NCBI GenBank assembly: GCA_002339015.1
Contig: DDJC01000036.1
Span: 8,469-48,000 of the forward strand
Direction of reading: 5' to 3'
DNA length: 39,532 nucleotides
From: Burkholderiales bacterium UBA1834
GTDB taxonomy: Bacteria > Pseudomonadota > Gammaproteobacteria > Burkholderiales > Burkholderiaceae_C
A program made the translations under genes and the position numbers. This document shows positions 1 through 5,247 of the stretch, in pieces; position 1 is the stretch's first letter, and every line of letters starts with the position of its first letter. The notes under the pieces were generated by a model, which was not told the DNA's origin, searched no databases, and saw only the letters and a program-made list of their open reading frames with translations.

Positions 1-530
1 TCGATGCCCAGGTGCCGGTACGGCGCAATGTCTTCGAGTAACTGCATGGTGCCGCGCCGAAGCTCTCGGGCCGCAAGGATCTCAGGCGTCACGGGCGACA
101 GCGCGAGGCCGGAAGCCAGCACCGCCATCTCCAGCAGCACCGAGCGCGCGCCCTGGGTGTCGATCAGCACCAGGTCATAGAGCGGAGCCAGCACCGGCAG
201 CAGATGCCGCAGCCGCAGGCGTCCATCCGGTGCGTGTAGCAGCATGGTGTTCAACTCGCCCCGGTGGTCGTTGGAGATCACCAGGTCTAGGCCCGCCACG
301 ATGGTGCGGGACACGAGCTGGCCGAGGTCGCGCTCGTTGAAGGCCAGCAACTCGTAGATGCCACCAGGCGCGCGGTGGGTCAGCTCGTAGTACGAGGACA
401 AGGTGGGCTGCACGTCGAGATCGAGCAGCAACACGCGCAGCCCCGCGTCCGCGGCGAGCCCGCCCAGGTTGGCGGCCGTGGTCGTCTTGCCGACGCCGCC
501 TTTCGTTGAAATGATGGATACGACCTGCAT
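1..530 (-). CDS. ParA-family partition ATPase, truncated by window edge
   Basis: The reading frame starts at an ATG (530-528) and runs off the left edge, so about 176 N-terminal codons are visible and the C-terminus is missing. The N-terminus MQVVSIISTKGGVGKTT holds the deviant Walker A motif (KGGVGKTT) of ParA/MinD ATPases. It is followed by the Walker A' Asp (LLLDLDVQPTLSSYY) and the Walker B-like strand YDLVLIDTQGA. ParA ATPases segregate plasmids or maintain integrative elements by ATP-dependent nonspecific DNA binding. The gene lies 42 nt downstream of an alpA-type gene on the same strand. AlpA followed by ParA is the usual start of the maintenance module of clc-like integrative conjugative elements, so this is most likely an element gene and not the chromosomal soj. 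That assignment is inference from context; the ATPase family is clear from the motifs. Confidence 0.9.
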   Translation of the reverse strand, partial: MQVVSIISTKGGVGKTTTAANLGGLAADAGLRVLLLDLDVQPTLSSYYELTHRAPGGIYELLAFNERDLGQLVSRTIVAGLDLVISNDHRGELNTMLLHAPDGRLRLRHLLPVLAPLYDLVLIDTQGARSVLLEMAVLASGLALSPVTPEILAARELRRGTMQLLEDIAPYRHLGI

Positions 531-572
531 GGCGCTCTCCGTGTGAGGATGGGAAATCCGCGCGAGAACGGA

Positions 573-785
573 TCAGGTCCGGCTGTTGACGCGCTCGGCG
601 ATCCACTGGTCGATCTCGATAGAGTCCCAGCCCACGGCGCGCACGCCCAGGCGAAGCGCCTGCGGGAACTGGCGCTTTTTCATCAGGTTGTAGATGTGGG
701 CGCGCTTGAAGCCGGACTTCGCTTCGACTTCATCCAGGCGCAGAATGCGACGCTCGCTCGGCGGCAGTACGGGGGATTGCGACAT
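573..785 (-). CDS. AlpA-family DNA-binding regulator
   Basis: A 70-residue protein whose core (RILRLDEVEAKSGFKRAHIY...GVRAVGWDSIEIDQWIAER) is the winged-helix MerR-like fold of AlpA/excisionase proteins: a recognition helix SGFKRAHIYNLMKK, then the wing ending in the conserved VGW, then a C-terminal helix with the DxWI pattern. The ATG at 785 is preferred because AGGAG sits 8 nt upstream; a GTG three codons earlier overlaps that ribosome site. AlpA proteins activate integrase/excision genes or the maintenance operon of mobile elements. It lies 42 nt upstream of the parA gene on the same strand, so the two are probably co-transcribed. Palindromic sequences lie upstream at 829-892 and may be its operator or that of another element regulator. 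Confidence 0.88.
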   Translation of the reverse strand: MSQSPVLPPSERRILRLDEVEAKSGFKRAHIYNLMKKRQFPQALRLGVRAVGWDSIEIDQWIAERVNSRT

Positions 786-828
786 GGCGGTCACTCCTGA
801 ACGCTCAGTGGCGTTTGTTGGCGTGATC

Positions 829-892
829 TCTATTCAATAGACATGGATGCCAAAAGACATTGCATATGCAATCTCCTGGATTGCACATACAA
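829..892. promoter_or_regulatory. Palindrome cluster upstream of alpA-parA
   Basis: Three inverted repeats lie in the gap between alpA and the next upstream gene. TCTATTCAATAGA (829-841) is a 6-1-6 palindrome. ATTGCATATGCAAT (859-872) is a perfect 14-bp palindrome. TTGCACATACAA (881-892) is an imperfect copy of the second, exactly 21 bp, or two helical turns, from it. The same-face spacing of two related sites suggests a cooperative dimer-binding operator for the alpA-parA promoter. The binding protein is not known from sequence. Confidence 0.45.
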
Positions 893-903
893 GCTGGAAG
901 ATT

Positions 904-1650
904 TCACTCGGATGCGCTACGGACGTTCTTCCTAGCGTTGGCGAACTTGCCATTCAAGGTTCGCTCCGTGATGCCCACGGCGCCACCGCAGTTGGCAAGC
1001 ATTGCAGAGACGATGGCCTCCTGCGTTCTGAATCTGGAGTAAGGCACACCCGCAGGAGACTGGCCGAGCATCAGCGCCAGCATCGCGCCGATGATGTTCA
1101 GGTACGTGGTCTCTGCCCGGTGGCTGATTGCGCGCTGATTGGAAGCCAGCAGCACGGTTGATTGCTTCAGCAGGGTTTCGTGCTGCTCTCGCAGTTCGTG
1201 CATCTGATGCTGGGTATGGTCCAACGCTGCTTTGAGAGCCATTCGCTCCAAGAGGAGCGCCTCTCCTGTTTGTATGGAGATGAACGGGTGGGCCATGCGC
1301 TCGCCACGGCTGAAGAGAAAGGCGGGGCGATGCTCAGGATAGTGGGCGCGCATCCAGCGCTTGAGATCGACATGGCGGATGGTCAGGTCCGGCGAACTCA
1401 CCAGCGCTGGGTCGTTGAGCGTGATCCCGTTCTTGCCGTAAGGAAGCTCAGCGTGGAGGATGCCGTCGTAGATGCGTTCCGAATACAGCCGACACTCATT
1501 CCATCGCGGGCAGTCCAGTGTCTGTGGCAGGCGCAGCGGCGATGTGATCGATGCGAGGATCATCGTCTTGAACCGCAACAGCCCGGCCCACCGTATGGCA
1601 GCTTCGATGGGGCGATAGAACACCTTTGATAATGGAGGTTCCTTGTGCAT
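904..1650 (-). CDS. Conserved integrative-element protein of unknown function
   Basis: A 248-residue soluble protein starting at ATG 1650 with GGAG about 8 nt upstream. I do not recognise a catalytic domain. The N-terminal part is rich in basic and aromatic residues. The middle carries a probable helix/coiled stretch around residues 130-165 (LERMALKAALDHTQHQMHELREQHETLLKQ region). The C-terminal block RFRTQEAIVSAMLANCGG followed by GITERTLNGKFANARKNV looks like a helix-turn-helix. Proteins with this C-terminal pattern occur beside alpA in clc-type integrative elements, from memory of that family. It lies on the same strand as alpA and parA but 118 nt upstream of alpA, with the palindrome cluster between, so it may be a separate transcription unit. 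A DNA-binding role is only an inference. Confidence 0.7.
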   Translation of the reverse strand: MHKEPPLSKVFYRPIEAAIRWAGLLRFKTMILASITSPLRLPQTLDCPRWNECRLYSERIYDGILHAELPYGKNGITLNDPALVSSPDLTIRHVDLKRWMRAHYPEHRPAFLFSRGERMAHPFISIQTGEALLLERMALKAALDHTQHQMHELREQHETLLKQSTVLLASNQRAISHRAETTYLNIIGAMLALMLGQSPAGVPYSRFRTQEAIVSAMLANCGGAVGITERTLNGKFANARKNVRSASE

Positions 1651-1734
1651 GGTCTCGTCTCCTTTCGGAAGCGCTACATCACCGGCTCCTTTTCTGCCCC
1701 ATCAAGGGCTATTGTATTGATTGGCCTGTGGCGC

Positions 1735-2035
1735 ATGCCTGAGACGACTCTCAGGAACATGGGGGAGGCGATCATGGCGTTCGCCACAGGTGGTCCTCTC
1801 TTGTCTGTTGTGCAAGAATTGACCGGTTGCCGGCGCATCGAGCCACGAGGAAGAAGCCCGCTCGATTGGCGCTCACGGTGCCAGCGTCACGGGGGCGGGC
1901 AAGCCCATCAAGACTGATTCGATATGGTCTGATATCCAGGCGGTTTCAGAAGACGCATGGTCCAGCTTTTTACGGATCAACGTCGATCTGAATGGAGAAG
2001 AAGCGGCACACGTCATGCTTGTTTCGACATCCTGA
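1735..2035 (+). pseudogene. Frameshifted small gene remnant
   Basis: On the plus strand a frame beginning MPETTLRNMGEAIMAFATGG (ATG 1735) runs in a coding-like manner to about 1820 and then turns into unlikely residues. One frame over, starting right after a TGA at 1820-1822, a strongly protein-like stretch follows (ASSHEEEARSIGAHGAS, then TDSIWSDIQAVSEDAWSSFL, then INVDLNGEEAAHVMLVSTS), ending at TGA 2033-2035. That second stretch has no start codon before its last few residues. The simplest reading is one gene of about 100 codons broken by a single-base indel near 1820. I do not recognise the family. A minus-strand frame over 1873-2127 is open but has poor protein character. The decay fits the eroded edge of the mobile element. 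Confidence 0.35.
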
Positions 2036-2089
2036 TATATCGATAAAGCATTACCGCGCCGGCCGTCATTCGTCGCTGTTCCCTGCTTC

Positions 2090-2236
2090 TTATTCTTCGA
2101 ATGTGGAGCGCACGGCCTGCACAACATGTTCTGCCCGTTGGGCCGCGCTAAGCTGAGAGTAGGTCTTTCTCAGCTTGCCCGATACCTGCTAGCCGTTTTC
2201 CTTGATAGAGTCGATGATGCGGTTCGCATCCTCAGC
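2090..2236 (-). pseudogene. Coding-like segment downstream of PIN-like gene, interrupted by TAG
   Basis: Directly in frame after the TAG stop of the PIN-like gene the translation continues as AEDANRIIDSIKENG, meets a second TAG (2191-2189), and continues as QVSGKLRKTYSQLSAAQR and AEHVVQAVRSTFEE to a TAA (2092-2090). Both halves look like one helical domain with a conserved-looking SGKLRKTY motif, so a sense codon has probably mutated to TAG. It may be the decayed C-terminal domain of the upstream gene or a small separate partner gene whose start is lost. The family is not recognised. Readthrough of the two TAG codons is possible but unsupported. Confidence 0.4.
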
Positions 2237-3343
2237 CTATGCCTGCAAGTAGGCGTCTAGCAGATCGGCAGTGACGTGAGGCAGGAGCGCTTCGACGGGA
2301 GAAAGTTTGTAGGTATAGGAGACGGGAGCTGGGCCATGCAGAGCGAACCCTGAAGCACGCATTCCTGCCCAGAACAAAGCGAGGTTCTTGTCCCCTGTAC
2401 ACAGCATGATCTGCTCTTGCGGAAATAGAGCAAAGAAATTGATCAGCAGCTCCAGCGCCCTCAGATCGGCCAGCGCGTTGTAGGCGTCCTGTTCGGAATA
2501 CTGTGCGGAAGGCTTGACCAGACGCTTGGCGGGGCCTGCGCCGTTTTCAACGCAGACAATGCTCAGGGCAGCAAGCACCGCCAGCGTATTTCGCTGCAAG
2601 CCGCAGCGCTGGGCAGCTTCAAGAACCTGGTTCCACATCTCGGGGCGTCGGGCTGCGCTGATGGGCGACTGCAGTGCAGGGGCCACCTGACACAAGAATT
2701 GGACTTTGCGCTCCATGCTCTCGCGCATTTCCTCCAGGAGTCCGGTCAAGCCAGCGACTGCCGAGTCGGGGGTGAGTTGGGCTTGCGGAAGCGCCGAGCG
2801 GATTTTTCTGCAGGCTTCAGCCCATTGGTCCTCGACCTCTTGCGGCGTGGGAATCTGCCGCTTGTTGCCTTCCAGAGCGAACAGGCCGGGATTGATCCGC
2901 ACGGGCTTGTCTTGGAAGAGGTCGAGAAAATCGTCCCCGCCGCGGACCTTCCGTCCATCTTTGTAGCGTGACGCAAGCTCGCTGATGGTGCAGCGATCGG
3001 GCATGACAAGCATGTTCGACCGCAAAGCCAGGCCGGATGGCAGCCAGCCGCCGCGAACGAGGCCGATGGCCTTGTTCGAGTATTGGCTCTCCAGCGTTGT
3101 GCGAAGATTTGCGGCTGCCTCTACCGACAGTTCCGGAATGCTGCTCTCGACGATGCGTGCATGGGACCAGTTCAGTGGAATGTTGACAGGGCCATTGAGC
3201 TTCATCCCGTCAAGGTCCGAGTACCGCAGCGGCTGTAGATCCACGCCGTCAAATGAGGCCGTTCGGCCCGTGGGCACGCCTTCAGCGTCTTGCTCTTTGA
3301 AGATCCAGACCCCTGCTGTCTGGGGTACTTGCTGATTGGTCAT
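2237..3343 (-). CDS. PIN-like domain protein, putative nuclease
   Basis: A 368-residue soluble protein of unknown family. The start is taken at ATG 3343, two bases after the TGA that ends the upstream frame; a GTG at 3349 overlaps that TGA. The N-terminal 100 residues have no recognised fold. From residue about 108 the pattern resembles a PIN nuclease: a strand ending in Asp116 (MLVMPDRCTISEL) with Glu122 on the following helix, a central helical region (residues 150-280), an ADLRALELL helix, and a late MLCTGDKNLALFWAGM strand-helix with Asp318, the usual place of the last acidic residue in PIN folds. PIN domains are Mg-dependent RNases found in toxin-antitoxin and defence loci. The nuclease assignment is inference from these spaced acidic motifs. 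The gene is intact although both flanking segments are broken, which suggests it is still useful or was acquired more recently. Confidence 0.65.
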   Translation of the reverse strand: MTNQQVPQTAGVWIFKEQDAEGVPTGRTASFDGVDLQPLRYSDLDGMKLNGPVNIPLNWSHARIVESSIPELSVEAAANLRTTLESQYSNKAIGLVRGGWLPSGLALRSNMLVMPDRCTISELASRYKDGRKVRGGDDFLDLFQDKPVRINPGLFALEGNKRQIPTPQEVEDQWAEACRKIRSALPQAQLTPDSAVAGLTGLLEEMRESMERKVQFLCQVAPALQSPISAARRPEMWNQVLEAAQRCGLQRNTLAVLAALSIVCVENGAGPAKRLVKPSAQYSEQDAYNALADLRALELLINFFALFPQEQIMLCTGDKNLALFWAGMRASGFALHGPAPVSYTYKLSPVEALLPHVTADLLDAYLQA

Positions 3344-3345
3344 AG

Positions 3346-3668
3346 TCACTGCTCGATCAAGGGGGGGGAAGTCCTGGAGCCTGCAGGCCGACTGAACTCT
3401 GCGTAGAGGGCTTCTGCCAGCTCCTAGCCATCAATGAAGCCAGCCTCTTCGGATGTCAGGCAGATCGCCAAGACTTTGATACCTCCATTGTCCAGGTGCT
3501 GCTGGATGCCTGCGTGGTGATATCCATGGTGTAGCCGGGCCGAGTCCGCCATGTTGTACGCACGGAGCGACGGGTAGCTGCTCCTGGACCTTGATGGAAG
3601 TCTTTGGACGAACTTTGTTGTCGAGGGCAAAAAACAAGGCTATAATCAAGTTCTTCGCTGCTCACCAC
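3346..3668 (-). pseudogene. Decayed gene upstream of PIN-like protein
   Basis: Three minus-strand frames each carry a coding-like piece in sequence. The first is SSEELDYSLVF (from about 3665). The second is LFFALDNKVRPKTSIKVQEQ, after a shift in a run of six T. The third is YNMADSARLHHGYHHAGIQQ through HLDNGGIKVLAICLTSEEAG to FIDG. The third frame then hits a TAG (3426-3424), continues as ELAEALYAEFSRPAG and ends in LIEQ and a TGA at 3348-3346. That TGA sits two bases before the next ATG, the spacing of translationally coupled genes. This supports a former gene of about 105 codons now broken by two frameshifts and one amber stop. The family is not recognised. Confidence 0.45.
3618..3646 (+). 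promoter_or_regulatory. Sigma70-type promoter for candidate small RNA
   Basis: TTGTCG (3618-3623) and a perfect TATAAT (3641-3646) are separated by 17 bp, giving an expected start near 3653. No convincing coding frame begins downstream on the plus strand. A strong intrinsic terminator follows about 100 nt later. Confidence 0.5.
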
Positions 3669-3777
3669 AGGGAAGGAAGTGATTGGGAAACAACGACTTA
3701 GCGCTCAGGTGTTTGTCTGTTTTCCCGCTCCAAGACAGTAAAAGATCCCCTCACATAGGTGTGAGGGGATTTTTTTT
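3653..3777 (+). ncRNA. Candidate structured small RNA, about 125 nt
   Basis: The segment is framed by a consensus -10 promoter and a strong intrinsic terminator. Between them GGGAAACA (about 3686-3693) can pair with TGTTTTCCC (about 3718-3726) with one bulged base, and the stem can extend through GAC/GTC after a two-base bulge, leaving a loop of about 17 nt. The terminator hairpin closes the transcript. No start codon with a ribosome site opens a convincing frame. It does not match the layout of 6S RNA, tmRNA or RNase P RNA that I know. The 5' part is antisense to the decayed gene on the other strand, so it could act on that locus or be the leftover of a mobile-element regulatory RNA. Confidence 0.38.
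3745..3777 (+). terminator. Strong intrinsic terminator
   Basis: ATCCCCTCACA (3745-3755) pairs perfectly with TGTGAGGGGAT (3760-3770) across a TAGG loop and is followed by seven T (3771-3777). A short A-run before the stem gives weak terminator character in the other direction, facing the oxidase-region operon. Confidence 0.9.
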
Positions 3778-3825
3778 GAGTACAGGCGCAGAGGATTTCG
3801 ACAGCCATCGGCGTCGTGATCCACC

Positions 3826-4866
3826 TTACCAGCGCAGCGTGAGCAGCATGACAGCAGCGGCCAAGACCAGTGCCCCTCCGCTCACGGCCACACGGTGCGT
3901 ACTGAGCCAGAACTGGGCACTCGTGTTCACCGCAACGCCGTCAAATCGACCATGGGCGCCCTTGTCGCCTGGCACTGGATGCCACAGGTTGTCATGCCGG
4001 CCCACAGGCAGTGGCTCATCGCTTTGCTGCCCCTCCACGGCACGTCGGCCAAGGCGACGGTCGAGAAACCCGGCCAGCAGACGGTGCCCCAGGATGGCCT
4101 GCACGGCCGGCCATCCGACCCATACTTCGCGGCGACGGTGGGTAGCGGCCCAATAGATGGCCTTTGCCGCCACCTCTGGCTGGAAGATCTTGCCCATCGG
4201 TCGCGGACGATTGGGCATGGTCGTGCGGCCCCATTCGAACTGGGGCGTGTTGAAGGCTGACAGCTGAACCATCGTGAGGTGCACCCGGCTGTGCGTGTGA
4301 GCCAGTTCGCACCTCAAGGAGTCGGTGAATCCGCGCAGTGCGGCTTTGGCGCCGCAGTAGGGCGCCTGCATCGGAATGGATCTGTACGCGAGTGCGGACC
4401 CCACTTGCACGATGGTGCCCCTGTTGCGCGGCCTCATGCGCCTGAGCGCCGCCAGCGTGCCCCAAACCGCACCCATGTAAGTAACTTCCGTGGCCCGCCG
4501 GAAATCCTCTGGTGCAATGTCCATCGCATCTGCAAAGATGGTAGCCATGGCATCATTGACCCACACGTCGATGGTGCCCCAGCAGGCCATCACTGCGTTG
4601 GCCGCTGCCTCGACCTGATTCTCATGTGCCACATCGGTGGGAATCACCAATGCCTGTGCGCCCAGCTTCTCCACATCGCGGCGGGCGCCTTCCAGACCGT
4701 CTCTCCCGCGGGCCAACAGTGCCACGCGCCAGCCGTGCCGCGCGAACTCCGTGGCCGTGGCCCTGCCGATGCCTGCCGATGCGCCGGTGATCACTACCAC
4801 AGGGGGGCTCGTCCCCGCGGCAGCTGTTTCAGATGTCTTGTATGTCGAGGTCGGGGTGCTGTTCAT
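3826..4866 (-). CDS. SDR-family oxidoreductase with C-terminal membrane segment
   Basis: A 346-residue short-chain dehydrogenase/reductase. The Rossmann cofactor motif TGASAGIG lies near residues 27-34 and the catalytic YxxxK is the YCGAK motif about 140 residues later, preceded by the expected catalytic Ser in VQVGSALAYRS. The usual NNAG structural motif is changed to NDAM (VWVNDAMATIF), which is unusual. The protein is about 100 residues longer than a classical SDR. The extension ends with a hydrophobic stretch (VSGGALVLAAAVMLLTL) that could anchor it in the membrane. It is the last gene of the minus-strand oxidase cluster, 30 nt after the small membrane protein, so it may be co-transcribed. 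Its substrate cannot be told from sequence. SDRs of this type are often found next to oxidase or stress-island genes. Confidence 0.88.
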   Translation of the reverse strand: MNSTPTSTYKTSETAAAGTSPPVVVITGASAGIGRATATEFARHGWRVALLARGRDGLEGARRDVEKLGAQALVIPTDVAHENQVEAAANAVMACWGTIDVWVNDAMATIFADAMDIAPEDFRRATEVTYMGAVWGTLAALRRMRPRNRGTIVQVGSALAYRSIPMQAPYCGAKAALRGFTDSLRCELAHTHSRVHLTMVQLSAFNTPQFEWGRTTMPNRPRPMGKIFQPEVAAKAIYWAATHRRREVWVGWPAVQAILGHRLLAGFLDRRLGRRAVEGQQSDEPLPVGRHDNLWHPVPGDKGAHGRFDGVAVNTSAQFWLSTHRVAVSGGALVLAAAVMLLTLRW

Positions 4867-4896
4867 GGCAATGCCACCGCCTTGGTGGGAGTTGCT

Positions 4897-5247
4897 TCAA
4901 GTGATGTGACATGTCGGCAGCCACAGGATCGGTGCGGCCGTCCACAGCGTGGCGACCAGCGACAAAAGGCTTGCCATAAGCCGAACCTGGGCAAGCGTCG
5001 CTCCCGTGGACTGCATGGCATCCCGGCAGGCCATCGCGGTCAGCCATGCCAGCCCGCCGACGGCCATTGCGCTCAGGATGAGCAAGCCCCATTGCAGCGT
5101 CGACAATCCCATCCAGACCTGCCGGCCCCATCCCTGATCGCAGGCCAATGCGACGGCGACGTAGCAAAGGCAGAAGTGTCCCGCCCAGACGAACAACGGC
5201 AGGGTGCCGAACCATGATCCGCGGAAAAAGGGCGAACCGCGTTTCAC
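4897..5247 (-). CDS. Small membrane protein of oxidase operon
   Basis: A 116-residue protein that begins at a GTG overlapping the stop of the oxidase subunit I-III gene (GTGA). It has three likely membrane helices: FGTLPLFVWAGHFCLCYVAVAL, LQWGLLILSAMAVGGLAWLT and VRLMASLLSLVATLWTAAPIL. The family is not one I can name. Translational coupling to the oxidase gene and its size suggest an accessory or assembly subunit, comparable in position to small subunit IV-type proteins of heme-copper oxidases. That is inference from position. The much longer open frame running back through the oxidase gene is a shadow; only this end is coding. Confidence 0.75.
   Translation of the reverse strand: MKRGSPFFRGSWFGTLPLFVWAGHFCLCYVAVALACDQGWGRQVWMGLSTLQWGLLILSAMAVGGLAWLTAMACRDAMQSTGATLAQVRLMASLLSLVATLWTAAPILWLPTCHIT

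Noticed and set aside
1873..2127. Minus-strand 84-codon frame as a gene
   Set aside because: The plus strand and another minus frame over the same bases have clearly better protein character.
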